Source of the DNA: Oscillospiraceae bacterium
GTDB lineage: Bacteria > Bacillota > Clostridia > UMGS1840 > HGM11507
Assembly (NCBI GenBank): GCA_015068665.1
Contig: SVKB01000007.1
Location: forward strand, 18,778 to 82,777
Direction of reading: 5' to 3'
DNA length: 64,000 bases
Position numbers and translations under genes: made by a program. Each line of letters opens with the position of its first letter. Positions within the stretch are counted from its first letter, which is position 1. Below, piece after piece: positions 26,464-35,686 of this stretch. The notes beneath the pieces were generated by a model that had not been told where the DNA came from, searched no databases, and worked only from the letters and a program-made list of their open reading frames with translations.

Positions 26464-26492
26464 GAATATTTACATTTTGTCCTACATAGAAT
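26464..26492 (+). promoter_or_regulatory. Sigma-E-like promoter of sipL-spoIIP
   Basis: GAATATT (26464-26470), 14 bases, CATAGAAT (26485-26492). It has the same spacing and consensus form as the spoIVA promoter at 10678. Confidence 0.72.
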
Positions 26493-26523
26493 TTACTAAA
26501 TTGAATTTGTTGGAGGTAATAAA

Positions 26524-28053
26524 ATGGAAAGAGAAATATGTAAAAAAGAAGGAATCAGGCTGACTCTGAAATCCGAATGTAAACAAAATTGCGACTGGGA
26601 TATAATTGTTCCTGATTCAAAGCCGGATATTGTAAAAATAATCAAAACAGACGGTGCTGTATCAATACAATCTAAAGAAATAACTGCAGACCGTGCAGTT
26701 ATTAACTGCAATGTCCGTGTGAATATAATTTATACCGGTGCTGATGAAAAAACATCTGCCAGAAATATAGAATGTACTCATAATGTCAATTGTATAATGA
26801 GCGCAAACGGAATGAAGCCGGATATGATTTTATCTTTGGATGCATCCTTGGAAAAGCTTACGGCAAATATAATAAACAGTAGAAAGCTTAATGTAAGCTG
26901 TAATATAGTTTGTACCGGTGAAGCCTATGAAAGCTATGTAATAGATTACATTGATTTGATAGAGGGGGATGGGCTTAAATACAAAACTTCGGATGTAGAA
27001 GGATTGAACCTTGTAGATTGTATTGAGGAAAAGCTTTCGTTAAGTGACGAAATTGAAATTCCGTCAGGTAAAAGCAGTGCCGAATGTATTCTTGAAATAA
27101 AACCTGTATTTACCGATATGGATATAAAAAATGCGGGCGGAAAATTTGTGTTACGCGGAAATGTTAATGTTACAACTGTTTATAACAGCACTTCCGATAG
27201 TGACGGAATTCAGTATATGGTAAACGAAACTCCGGTTAATGAAATAGTGGATTCTCCCTATGTCAGTGAGGATGCTGTCGTGGATTGTGAGGTGTCCGTT
27301 TCAAATTTTAATTACATACTTAAAGAAAATCCGGAAGGAGAGAAGAGAAGAATTAAATATACCTGCGACGTCGATATTGAGGGTAAGGTTTTTGAACGAA
27401 TAAATATTTCTCCGATATGTGATGTGTACAGTGTTTGTAATGATATAGAAATGAAAACGGATAAATGTCATCTTGATTTATTCGGAAAAAATGAAGCAGG
27501 GCAGATAAGACTGAGAGAGGTTATAACTACCGGTAACAAAAAGGATATTCAGCGGATTATCTGTGTAAATGCCAAATCCTTAGTAGATAAGATTTACAAA
27601 GACTCTTCACAGCTAAAGCTTAATGGAAGAATAGTGGCAGAGCTTATGTATCAGTCGGTTGGAAACGAATTATGTAACGTAAAAAGTGAATTTCCGTTTG
27701 AAAGCTTTATTGATGCCGGTGAACTTCATGAATATACAAACTATGAATTGAAAAATTGGGTTGAAGCCTGTTCTTATAATATTTTGTCTCCTGACTCTGT
27801 CGAAATCCGAGTGAGTGTAGGATATAAAATTAAAGTGAAAAACACAAAGGAACTAAGTTATGTGAAGGAATATAAGATTTTAGGAAAAAGCAATGAGTGT
27901 AAAAAGGGAATTTCGGTAATTTTCTGCAACGGAACTGAACAGCTTTGGGATATTGCAAAAAAATACAAAACAACCGCAGAGGAAATTCTTAAAGTGAATG
28001 AACTTAAAGGGGAGGATGAGATTATAAAAGGAATTAAATTACTGATTCCGTAA
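26524..28053 (+). CDS. sipL: SipL-like spore coat anchoring protein (DUF3794 and LysM)
   Basis: The 509-residue protein consists of DUF3794-type repeats (first at about 30-110, with the recurring WDIIVPDSKPDIVKII pattern) and a C-terminal LysM domain (from about 460, GTEQLWDIAKKYKTTAEEI). This is the architecture of SipL, which in Clostridioides difficile binds SpoIVA through LysM and ties the coat to the forespore. spoIVA itself is 14 kb away in this window. GGAGG precedes the ATG. The next gene, spoIIP, follows after 6 bases. Confidence 0.9.
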   Translation: MEREICKKEGIRLTLKSECKQNCDWDIIVPDSKPDIVKIIKTDGAVSIQSKEITADRAVINCNVRVNIIYTGADEKTSARNIECTHNVNCIMSANGMKPDMILSLDASLEKLTANIINSRKLNVSCNIVCTGEAYESYVIDYIDLIEGDGLKYKTSDVEGLNLVDCIEEKLSLSDEIEIPSGKSSAECILEIKPVFTDMDIKNAGGKFVLRGNVNVTTVYNSTSDSDGIQYMVNETPVNEIVDSPYVSEDAVVDCEVSVSNFNYILKENPEGEKRRIKYTCDVDIEGKVFERINISPICDVYSVCNDIEMKTDKCHLDLFGKNEAGQIRLREVITTGNKKDIQRIICVNAKSLVDKIYKDSSQLKLNGRIVAELMYQSVGNELCNVKSEFPFESFIDAGELHEYTNYELKNWVEACSYNILSPDSVEIRVSVGYKIKVKNTKELSYVKEYKILGKSNECKKGISVIFCNGTEQLWDIAKKYKTTAEEILKVNELKGEDEIIKGIKLLIP

Positions 28054-28059
28054 TATATT

Positions 28060-29214
28060 ATGAAAAACACAAGAATGTTGATAGTAAACATCAGAAAAAT
28101 TATCAGATACTTAGTATTACTTGCTTTTATAGTCAGCTTACTGTGTTCATTAGCGTTGAATAAACAGGATATTTTAGAAAAGCATCTGACAGTAAAGAGT
28201 GCCGATATAGAATTTCTTGGAAAAAATCTTCCGATTCTTATGCATAAAAGAAATACGGAAATCAGGATAAGAATAACGGAATTGTTTAGTATTTTATTAA
28301 ATGAAAATCTTATGCAACCTGTTAATATATTCAGCAGAAATATTTTCTTTATCTCAACTGTACAGAAAAAAATGTCAGAGTACTTCGGATATAGTGATGA
28401 AAGCAATAATTACTATATTCCCAAAATTATTGAGAAATACTTTGGTGAAGCAGGCGAGGGGAAAAAATATAAAAAAGCTACCGAGAGAACCGTTGTATCC
28501 GTGCACACGGGTGCAGGTGAAACCGGTAAACACGGTATTACACTGGATAATAAGACAAAATATCAGGTGAATCTTGAAAAAATATACAATTCACCGCTTA
28601 AGATTGACAAAAAATCCGTGCTAATCGTTCATACTCACGGCAGTGAAGGGTATAATCCTGATGATCGAAGTGAGAATCTTAATGAAAATGTGATAAGAAT
28701 TGGTCGGGAAATGAAAAATATTTTTGAAGAAAATGGAATAAAAGTTTATCACAGCGAAAAAATGCACGATATTCCAAAATTCAATAATTCTTACAGAAAT
28801 TCACTTGCAACGGTGAATGAAATGATGGAAAAACACCCGGATATAGGTGTAGTTCTTGATATACACAGGGATGCAATGATTTCTGCTTCCGGTGAAGTTT
28901 TTAAGGTGGTTTGTGAGGATAATGATGTTAAAAATGCACAGGTAATGTTCGTTGTAGGAACAAATGAAGGTGGGTTGTCACACGATAAATGGCGTGAAAA
29001 CTTAAATTTTGCAGTAAAGTGTCAGGAGAAAATTAACGGGCTTATGCCAAATCTTGCGCGTCCGATTAATTTGCGGTCAGAAAGGTTCAATCAGCACACA
29101 ACCGGATGCTCGGTTATAATTGAGGTAGGAACAAACGGAAATACGCTGGAAGAGGCCATAAGGGCAGCAAAAATGACTGCCCGGGCTATATCAGATGTCA
29201 TTAAATCGCATTAA
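28060..29214 (+). CDS. spoIIP: Stage II sporulation protein P
   Basis: The 384-residue protein has an N-terminal membrane anchor (about 15-35) and a C-terminal SpoIIP domain with HTHGSEGY, VVLDIHRDA and IEVGTNGNT, the zinc and catalytic regions. SpoIIP is an amidase/endopeptidase that works with SpoIID to thin septal peptidoglycan and drive engulfment. It is read from the sipL promoter. No strong ribosome site is visible before ATG 28060, so coupling to sipL translation is likely. Confidence 0.94.
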   Translation: MKNTRMLIVNIRKIIRYLVLLAFIVSLLCSLALNKQDILEKHLTVKSADIEFLGKNLPILMHKRNTEIRIRITELFSILLNENLMQPVNIFSRNIFFISTVQKKMSEYFGYSDESNNYYIPKIIEKYFGEAGEGKKYKKATERTVVSVHTGAGETGKHGITLDNKTKYQVNLEKIYNSPLKIDKKSVLIVHTHGSEGYNPDDRSENLNENVIRIGREMKNIFEENGIKVYHSEKMHDIPKFNNSYRNSLATVNEMMEKHPDIGVVLDIHRDAMISASGEVFKVVCEDNDVKNAQVMFVVGTNEGGLSHDKWRENLNFAVKCQEKINGLMPNLARPINLRSERFNQHTTGCSVIIEVGTNGNTLEEAIRAAKMTARAISDVIKSH

Positions 29215-29236
29215 AAGAGCAGGAAACTGCTCTTTT
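29213..29236 (+). terminator. Terminator of sipL-spoIIP, first copy
   Basis: AAAAGAGCAG, GAAA loop, CTGCTCTTTT: a perfect 10-pair stem overlapping the spoIIP stop. A 19-base part (AGCAGGAAACTGCTCTTTT) recurs at 29484-29502. Confidence 0.87.
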
Positions 29237-29483
29237 CAGACTGTCGAAAAAGTCGGTCTACCGCAAAAAAATAAAAAAATCTCTATAATGTCGATAAATA
29301 AAAATATTTATAATTCTAAGTGAAATGGCAAGGGAATCATCGAGAACCCCTTGCCATTCTTTGCTTTTCACCAAAATGAGCCTTGCCGTACTTTTGTACT
29401 GTCTACATTCATTTTGGTGAAATATCCCTTCCTTTTATCGAAGTCTGCCAGCGTGTCGATAGGTTTATCGACACGCTGAAAAT
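29237..29483. repeat. Structured insertion between duplicated terminators
   Basis: This 247-base non-coding segment is flanked by the 19-base direct repeat AGCAGGAAACTGCTCTTTT. Inside are three perfect hairpins: arms AATGGCAAGGG (29324-29358), arms TTTCACCAAAATGA with an inner GTAC/GTAC (29366-29422), and arms CAGCGTGTCGATA (29449-29478). No gene or promoter is evident. It resembles a non-autonomous repetitive element, but no second copy is in this window. Confidence 0.6.
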
Positions 29484-29507
29484 AGCAGGAAACTGCTCTT
29501 TTTTTGC
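29484..29507 (+). terminator. Terminator of spoIIP, second copy
   Basis: AGCAG, GAAA, CTGCT followed by CTTTTTTT; identical over 19 bases to the first copy. Confidence 0.78.
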
Positions 29508-29555
29508 TTTAAAATGTTGAAAATTGATAACAGGTTAAAAAAATAACAAAATTTA

Positions 29556-29584
29556 TTTACTATTTTAAAGTTATTTGTTATAAT
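29556..29584 (+). promoter_or_regulatory. Promoter of the hydrogenase operon
   Basis: TTTACT (29556-29561) and TATAAT (29579-29584) with a 17-base spacer, 49 bases before hydC. Confidence 0.77.
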
Positions 29585-29633
29585 ATAAAAAAATATGTTT
29601 AATAAAATAATGTGTGAAACGGGAGGGAAAGAT

Positions 29634-30119
29634 ATGAGTAACATTGATTTCAGCATTGCTGATAAAATTCTTGACTCATACGGTAGAAAACAATCATCTC
29701 TTATTGCTATTATGCAGGATTTACAGGCTGAATTTCACTATTTGCCTCAGGATATCCTTGAGTATATTGCAAAAGGGTTGGATTTAAGTATTGCAAAGGT
29801 GTATGGGGTTGCTACATTTTATGAAAATTTCTCATTGGAACCAAAGGGAAAATATATCATAAAAATTTGTGACGGTACAGCTTGCCACGTTAGAAAATCA
29901 ATTCCTATTCTTGAAACCTTAAGAAAAGAACTTGGTCTTTCTGATAAAAAGCATACTACTGACGATATGATGTTTACTGTTGAAACTGTATCCTGTCTTG
30001 GTGCTTGCGGTCTTGCTCCTGCTGTTATGGTTAATGATACCGTGCACGGTTCAATGACTCCTGAAAAGGCTATAGCCCTACTTGAAGAAATTAAAGAGGA
30101 GGAAGAAAAAAATGCCTAA
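29634..30119 (+). CDS. hydC: NuoE-like [2Fe-2S] subunit of trimeric [FeFe] hydrogenase
   Basis: The 161-residue protein is a thioredoxin-like [2Fe-2S] subunit. Cysteines in CDGTACH and CLGACG form the cluster site. It corresponds to HydC of Thermotoga and HndA of NADP-reducing hydrogenases. ATG 29634 is chosen because GGGAGGG lies upstream; an earlier ATG at 29595 is too close to the -10 box. The last 8 bases overlap hydB. It should pass electrons in the cytosolic HydABC complex. Confidence 0.92.
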   Translation: MSNIDFSIADKILDSYGRKQSSLIAIMQDLQAEFHYLPQDILEYIAKGLDLSIAKVYGVATFYENFSLEPKGKYIIKICDGTACHVRKSIPILETLRKELGLSDKKHTTDDMMFTVETVSCLGACGLAPAVMVNDTVHGSMTPEKAIALLEEIKEEEEKNA

Positions 30120-31998
30120 AATTAACAGCGTTACCGAATTAAATGAATTAAGAGAACTGGCTAAAAAGAATCTCGGTCTTCAGAAGAAAAAGGTTCTTGT
30201 GTGCTGCGGTACCGGTTGCGTTGCCGGCGGTTCCCTGATAATTTATGACAGAATTAAAAAAGCATGCGAAGAAAAGGGGATCGATGTTTGCGTTGAGCTT
30301 CAGCATGAACCTCATGAAAACAATATTGCTCTTAAGAAGAGTGGATGTCACGGCTTTTGTGAAATGGGACCTCTTCTAAAGATTGAGCCTTTAGGAATAC
30401 TTTACATAAAGGTTAAGCCTGATGATTGTGATGAAATCATTGAAAAAACAATTCTTAATGATGAAGTTATCGACAGATTATTATATAAGCTTGATGGTAA
30501 AACCTATCAGAGTCAGGAAGAAATTCCTTTCTATAAAAAGCAGACAAGACTTGTTCTTGCTAACTGCGGTCAGAACGATGCAGAAGATATTCTTGAATAT
30601 ATCGCAAAAGGTGGTTATACAGCTTTTGAAAAGGCATTGTTCAATATGACTCCCGATGAAATATGTCAGGAGGTAGAGCTTTCCAAGCTTCGCGGACGAG
30701 GCGGTGGCGGTTTCCCGACTGCAAGAAAGTGGAAACAGGTACAAAGACAGGCTGAACCTGTAAAATATGTTGTTTGTAACGGTGACGAAGGTGACCCGGG
30801 TGCATTTATGGACAGAAGTATCATGGAAGGTGACCCCCATAAAATGCTTGAAGGTATGATGATTGCCGGTATTGCAACAGGCGCTTCTGAGGGTTATATC
30901 TATGTTCGTGCCGAATATCCGCTGGCTGTCAGCAGATTAAATGTTGCTATAAGTAAAGCAAGAGAATACGGTTTACTGGGTGAAAATATCCTTGGCTCCG
31001 ATTTCTCATTTGATATTCACATTAACAAGGGTGCAGGTGCGTTTGTTTGTGGTGAAGGCAGTGCTCTTACCGCATCAATTGAAGGTTCAAGAGGTATGCC
31101 GAGAGTTAAGCCTCCGAGAACTGTTGAAAAAGGGCTTTTTGGTAAGCCTACAGTTCTTAATAATGTTGAAACCTTTGCCAATGTTCCTCTTATTATCTCT
31201 AACGGTGCTGAATGGTATAAAGGCATCGGTACTGAAAACAGTCCCGGTACAAAAGCATTCGCGTTAACAGGTAATGTTGTAAATACAGGTCTTATTGAGG
31301 TTCCTATGGGAACAACCTTAAGAGAGGTTATTTTCGATATCGGTGGCGGTATCAAAAACGGCAAAAATTTTAAAGCTGTTCAGATCGGCGGTCCTTCGGG
31401 CGGTTGCTTGTGCTTACTTGATGAGCATCTTGATTTGCCAATGGATTTCGACTCTCTTAAGAAGGTTGGAGCTATGATTGGTTCAGGTGGTCTTGTTGTT
31501 ATGGATGACAGTACCTGTATGGTTGAGGTTTCGAGATTCTTTATGAATTTCACTCAGAATGAATCCTGCGGAAAATGTGTTCCTTGCCGTGAAGGTACAA
31601 AGAGAATGCTTGAAATTCTTGAAAAGATTGTTGGTGGTAAAGGAACTGTTGAGGATATCGAAATGCTTGAAGAGCTGTCAGATACAATTTCAAGTACAGC
31701 ACTTTGCGGTCTTGGAAAAACAGCATCCTTCCCGATTCAGAGTACATTAAGATATTTCAGAGACGAGTATCTTGCTCATGTTGTAGATAAAAAGTGTCCT
31801 GCCGGCGACTGTCAGGCTCTTAAGAATTATTACATTGATAAGGACTTATGTAAGGGCTGCTCCAAGTGTGCAAGAAACTGTCCTGTTAATGCAATAAGCG
31901 GTGAAATCAAGAAGCCGTTTGTTATTGATACCGAAAAATGTATCAAGTGCGGTGCTTGTGTTGATAATTGTGCATTCAAAGCGGTTAAGGAGGGATAA
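30112..31998 (+). CDS. hydB: NuoF-like NADH/FMN subunit of trimeric [FeFe] hydrogenase
   Basis: The 628-residue flavoprotein has an N-terminal thioredoxin-like [2Fe-2S] domain (CCGTGC, then CHGFCEMGP). The NADH/FMN domain has GRGGGGFPT and CNGDEGDPGAFMDR. A [4Fe-4S] site is formed by CGKCVPCREGT and a later Cys, and a C-terminal 2[4Fe-4S] domain carries CKGCSKCARNCP and CIKCGACVDNC. This matches HydB, the site of NAD(H) binding and proposed electron bifurcation. ATG 30112 follows GAGGAGG within hydC. Confidence 0.94.
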   Translation: MPKINSVTELNELRELAKKNLGLQKKKVLVCCGTGCVAGGSLIIYDRIKKACEEKGIDVCVELQHEPHENNIALKKSGCHGFCEMGPLLKIEPLGILYIKVKPDDCDEIIEKTILNDEVIDRLLYKLDGKTYQSQEEIPFYKKQTRLVLANCGQNDAEDILEYIAKGGYTAFEKALFNMTPDEICQEVELSKLRGRGGGGFPTARKWKQVQRQAEPVKYVVCNGDEGDPGAFMDRSIMEGDPHKMLEGMMIAGIATGASEGYIYVRAEYPLAVSRLNVAISKAREYGLLGENILGSDFSFDIHINKGAGAFVCGEGSALTASIEGSRGMPRVKPPRTVEKGLFGKPTVLNNVETFANVPLIISNGAEWYKGIGTENSPGTKAFALTGNVVNTGLIEVPMGTTLREVIFDIGGGIKNGKNFKAVQIGGPSGGCLCLLDEHLDLPMDFDSLKKVGAMIGSGGLVVMDDSTCMVEVSRFFMNFTQNESCGKCVPCREGTKRMLEILEKIVGGKGTVEDIEMLEELSDTISSTALCGLGKTASFPIQSTLRYFRDEYLAHVVDKKCPAGDCQALKNYYIDKDLCKGCSKCARNCPVNAISGEIKKPFVIDTEKCIKCGACVDNCAFKAVKEG

Positions 31999-32000
31999 TT

Positions 32001-33698
32001 ATGGCTAAAGGTGTTATGTATATAGATGGCAGAAGAGTTGAGTTTGACGGAGAACAAAATGTTTTGCAGGTTATAAGAAAAGCCGGCATTGAAATCCCTA
32101 CCTTCTGTTATTATTCAGAGCTTTCTGTTCACGGCGCCTGCCGTATGTGTGTTGTTGAAAATGAATGGGGCGGTATTGAAGCTTCCTGCTCAATGGAACC
32201 ACGTGACCAGATGAAGATTAAAACTAATACAAAGAAATTATTAAAGCATAGAAGAATGATTCTTGAGCTTTTACTTGCTGCTCACTGCAGAGATTGTACA
32301 ATTTGCAGCCATAACGGTAAATGTAAGCTTCAGAAATTGGCGCTTCAGTTTGGTATCAGTAAGGTAAGATTCAATGATACCAGAGTGCTTGAGCCTAAGG
32401 ATGAAACCAGTCTTGCAATCGACAGAGATATGAATAAGTGTATTCTTTGCGGTGACTGTGTTCGTGTTTGTGATGAAATTATGGGTATGGGTGTAATTGA
32501 CTTTACATACCGTGGTTCAGAAATGAAGGTTACCCCGGCTTTTAACCGTAGTATTATTGATACCGACTGTATCGGATGCGGACAGTGTGCTACTGCTTGT
32601 CCTACCGGTGCTATTACAGTTAAAAGAGATATTGGTAAGGTTTGGGATGCAATACACGATGAAGAAAAGCGTGTTGTATTCCAGATTGCTCCTGCTGTTC
32701 GTGTTGCAATCGGTGAAGAATTCCACATGGACAAGGGCATAAATGTAATGGGTAAGCTTGTTGCTTCGTTAAAGAGAATGGGTGTAGATGAGGTGTTTGA
32801 TACAACCCTTGGTGCCGATTTAACTGTTCTTGAAGAATCTAAGGAATTTTTGGAAAGACTTGAAAACGGTGGTAAATTCCCAATGTTTACATCTTGTTGT
32901 CCGGGTTGGATCAACTATATTGAAAAGAGAAAACCTGAGCTTGTTCACAATATTTCCTCCTGTAAATCTCCGATGGAAATGTTTGGTGCGGTTTTAAAAG
33001 AGCATTATAAGGAAATGGAAGCAACTGACGGTAAGGAAACCTATGTTGTTGCTGTTATGCCTTGCTCCGCTAAAAAGATTGAAGCAGGCAGAGAAGAATT
33101 CATCAGAGATAACAAGGCTGATGTTGACTGTGTAATTACCACTCAGGAATTGGCAGTTATGATAAAGGAAAGCGGTATTCAGTTTAAAGAGCTTGAAGAA
33201 GAAGCTCCTGATATGCCATTCGGTTTAGGCAGTGGTTCCGGTGTTATCTTTGGTGCTACCGGTGGTGTTGCTGAGGCTGTTATCAGAAGATGCTGCGAGG
33301 AAAAGAGCACCAATTCTTTAATAGAAATTGAATTTTGTGGTGTAAGAGGCATGCAGTCTGTGAAAGAAACTTCTATTACAGTTGGCGACAAGGAAATCAA
33401 AATCGCAGTTGTTCACGGTCTTAAGAATGCTCAGGAATTACTTAAGAAGCTTGAAGCAAATGAAGTTTACTATGATCTTGTAGAAGTAATGGCTTGTCCC
33501 GGCGGATGTGTTGGCGGTGCAGGTCAGCCTTTAGGCTTTACTCCTGAAAAGATCAAGCGTGCAAAAGGCTTATACAGTGCAGATAAATTATCTCAGATTA
33601 AGCGTTCGGAAGATAATCCTACAATTAACACTCTTTATGACGGTATATTAAAGGGCAGAACTCACGAGCTTTTACATGTTCATTATAATTTCAAATAA
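32001..33698 (+). CDS. hydA: [FeFe] hydrogenase catalytic subunit
   Basis: The 565-residue protein carries the H-cluster signatures TSCCPGW (L1), MPCSAKK (L2) and ACPGGCVGG (L3). The N-terminus has a plant-type [2Fe-2S] site, a His-ligated cluster (HCRDCTICSHNGKC) and a 2[4Fe-4S] ferredoxin domain (CILCGDC and CIGCGQC). With hydC and hydB it should form the soluble HydABC enzyme that couples NADH and ferredoxin to H2, in either direction. Maturases HydEFG are not in the window. It starts two bases after hydB. Confidence 0.96.
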   Translation: MAKGVMYIDGRRVEFDGEQNVLQVIRKAGIEIPTFCYYSELSVHGACRMCVVENEWGGIEASCSMEPRDQMKIKTNTKKLLKHRRMILELLLAAHCRDCTICSHNGKCKLQKLALQFGISKVRFNDTRVLEPKDETSLAIDRDMNKCILCGDCVRVCDEIMGMGVIDFTYRGSEMKVTPAFNRSIIDTDCIGCGQCATACPTGAITVKRDIGKVWDAIHDEEKRVVFQIAPAVRVAIGEEFHMDKGINVMGKLVASLKRMGVDEVFDTTLGADLTVLEESKEFLERLENGGKFPMFTSCCPGWINYIEKRKPELVHNISSCKSPMEMFGAVLKEHYKEMEATDGKETYVVAVMPCSAKKIEAGREEFIRDNKADVDCVITTQELAVMIKESGIQFKELEEEAPDMPFGLGSGSGVIFGATGGVAEAVIRRCCEEKSTNSLIEIEFCGVRGMQSVKETSITVGDKEIKIAVVHGLKNAQELLKKLEANEVYYDLVEVMACPGGCVGGAGQPLGFTPEKIKRAKGLYSADKLSQIKRSEDNPTINTLYDGILKGRTHELLHVHYNFK

Positions 33699-33714
33699 TA
33701 AAGCATATAATCTG

Positions 33715-33746
33715 AAAAACTGGCAGGTTTTACCTGTCAGTTTTTT
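33715..33746 (+). terminator. Terminator of the hydrogenase operon
   Basis: ACTGGCAGGT and ACCTGTCAGT pair (one G-U) around TTT and run into T6. Confidence 0.88.
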
Positions 33747-33796
33747 GTATTGTAAAAGCTTTCTTAATTTATAATAAATAAAAAGGATGTGTAACT

Positions 33797-34249
33797 ATGA
33801 AAAAAATAACAACTGCACAATATAAAGAAATGCTTGATAATATAACTCCCGGGTCATCATTTTTACTAAAAAGCCTCCGTGCGTTTTTGATAGGTGGGGC
33901 TATATGTATGATTGCACAGTTTATATGCAATTATCTTATTGGTTTAAATTTATCACAAAATGATGCGTCAACCTTTACATCAATAATAATGATATTAATA
34001 AGTGCTGTTTTGACCGGGCTCAATGTATACGGTAAAATTGCAAAATTTGCAGGCGCCGGAACTCTTGTTCCCATAACAGGCTTTGCAAATGCCGTAGTAT
34101 CACCGGCTATGGAATTTAAAACAGAGGGATATATTCTCGGATTAGGAGCGAAAATGTTTATTATAGCAGGCCCTGTTATTGTTTACGGTGTTCTCACATC
34201 AGTTATTTGCGGATTTTTGCTATTAATTTTCAGGACGGTGATAGGATAA
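33797..34249 (+). CDS. spoVAC: Stage V sporulation protein AC
   Basis: The 150-residue integral membrane protein matches SpoVAC from its N-terminus, with membrane segments at about 25-48, 62-80 and 118-145 and the conserved GKIAKFAGAGTLVPITGFANA. In Bacillus it forms the inner spore membrane channel for calcium dipicolinate during spore formation and germination. AAAAAGGA precedes the ATG. Its stop overlaps the spoVAD start (TAATG). Confidence 0.95.
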   Translation: MKKITTAQYKEMLDNITPGSSFLLKSLRAFLIGGAICMIAQFICNYLIGLNLSQNDASTFTSIIMILISAVLTGLNVYGKIAKFAGAGTLVPITGFANAVVSPAMEFKTEGYILGLGAKMFIIAGPVIVYGVLTSVICGFLLLIFRTVIG

Positions 34250-35253
34250 TGAAAAAAATCGGAAAACAAACAATTAGTTTAAATAATTCTCCTGTGATTA
34301 CCGGTTGGTTTTCAATTGTAGGACCAAAGGAGGGGGAGGGCCCCTTAAATAAATATTTCGATGTGGTTTTAGAAGATTCTGTTTTTGGGGAAGCCAGTTG
34401 GGAAAAAGCTGAAAGTAAATTGATTCAGACATCGGTTGAAGGGGCTATTTCCAAAGCAGGCTTGTCTATTAATGATATTGATTACATTTTTGCAGGGGAT
34501 CTTCTTAACCAATGTACATCAAGCTGTTTTGGGTTAAGAGCACTTAATATTTCTTTTTTCGGAATATACGGTGCATGCTCAACAATGGCAGAGTCTATGC
34601 TTTTATCTTCAGTTTTTGTTGACGGTGAATACGGCGAGAATATTGTTGCCGCGACATCCTCTCATTTTTGCTCTGCAGAAAGACAGTTCCGTTTTCCTCT
34701 TGAATATGGAGGGACACGCCCGGAAACCTCACAGCGAACGGTTACCGGCTCGGGTGCGGTGGTAATTTCGAAAAAAGGAAACGGACCTAAAATAAAAAGA
34801 GTTACACCGGGAAAGATTGTAGATCTTGGAATTAAGGATGCTAACAATATGGGAGCGGCAATGGCCCCCGCTGCCGCCGATACTTTAATAGCATTTTTAG
34901 ATGATACCGGTGAAGATATTAACAGTTATGACATGATATTAACCGGAGACCTGGGAAAAATCGGTTCTGATCTGTTAAAGGAAATTATTTTAAGAAACGG
35001 TTATAAAACTGATAAGCTGTATGATTGCGGTCTATTGATTTTTGATCTGGAAAGTCAGGATGCACATTCAGGTGGTAGCGGTTGTGGATGCTCGGCATCA
35101 GTTTTATCAGGATATATTATGCAAAATCTTATTTCAAAACGTATAAGAAAAATGTTATTTATTGCAACCGGTGCATTGATGAGTCCTACTACAACTCAGC
35201 AGGGGGAAAATATACCGGGGATAGCACATCTTATTGAAATAACTTGTGATTAG
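34249..35253 (+). CDS. spoVAD: Stage V sporulation protein AD
   Basis: The 334-residue protein has the thiolase-like fold of SpoVAD, which binds dipicolinic acid at the inner spore membrane. The opening is GKQTISLNNSPVI, and FGIYGACSTMAE holds the thiolase-type Cys. The ATG lies in the spoVAC stop codon; a longer frame from 34207 merely reads out-of-frame spoVAC sequence. Together with SpoVAC and SpoVAE it makes the minimal clostridial SpoVA set. Confidence 0.95.
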   Translation: MKKIGKQTISLNNSPVITGWFSIVGPKEGEGPLNKYFDVVLEDSVFGEASWEKAESKLIQTSVEGAISKAGLSINDIDYIFAGDLLNQCTSSCFGLRALNISFFGIYGACSTMAESMLLSSVFVDGEYGENIVAATSSHFCSAERQFRFPLEYGGTRPETSQRTVTGSGAVVISKKGNGPKIKRVTPGKIVDLGIKDANNMGAAMAPAAADTLIAFLDDTGEDINSYDMILTGDLGKIGSDLLKEIILRNGYKTDKLYDCGLLIFDLESQDAHSGGSGCGCSASVLSGYIMQNLISKRIRKMLFIATGALMSPTTTQQGENIPGIAHLIEITCD

Positions 35254-35264
35254 GAGTCGATTAT

Positions 35265-35621
35265 ATGGATTATGTACGAGCTTTTTTAGTTGGTGGTGCA
35301 CTGTGCGTTATCGGGCAGCTTCTTATTGATTTTACAAAGCTTACTCCGGCAAGAATTCTTGTTATTTATGTTGTTTCCGGAACAATACTTACTGTTTTGG
35401 GGTTATATCAACCTTTGGTTGAATTTGCAGGTTGCGGAGCAACCATTCCTCTTACCGGGTTTGGATATTCACTGGGGAAGGGTGTAATTGAAGGAATTGA
35501 TAAAAACGGATTACTTGGTGTTTTTTCCGGTGGACTTGCAAAAACAAGTGCCGGAATTGCGGCAGCTGTGTTTTTTGGTTTTTTTGTCTCCCTGATATGT
35601 AAACCTAAAGATAAAAAATGA
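35265..35621 (+). CDS. spoVAE: Stage V sporulation protein AE
   Basis: The 118-residue membrane protein matches the SpoVAEb type (LVGGALCVIGQLLID; VEFAGCGATIPLTGFGYSL). It resembles SpoVAC in sequence and probably pairs with it in the membrane. It is the last gene of the spoVAC-AD-AE operon, 11 bases after spoVAD. GGAG lies 10 bases upstream of the ATG. Two terminators follow. Confidence 0.94.
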   Translation: MDYVRAFLVGGALCVIGQLLIDFTKLTPARILVIYVVSGTILTVLGLYQPLVEFAGCGATIPLTGFGYSLGKGVIEGIDKNGLLGVFSGGLAKTSAGIAAAVFFGFFVSLICKPKDKK

Positions 35622-35686
35622 TATAATTATATCAAGTCGTTATTTCAAACAGTTTTCCAGAGCTTTTTTACAATTTTAGTTTTTTT

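Noticed and set aside
32345..32914. 189-codon reverse frame opposite hydA
   Set aside because: Shadow of a highly conserved hydrogenase gene, with no start signals.
33747..33776. Sigma-G-like promoter (GTATT, 18 bases, TATAATA) before spoVAC
   Set aside because: A start 7 bases downstream would fall in the ribosome site, and both boxes deviate at key bases.
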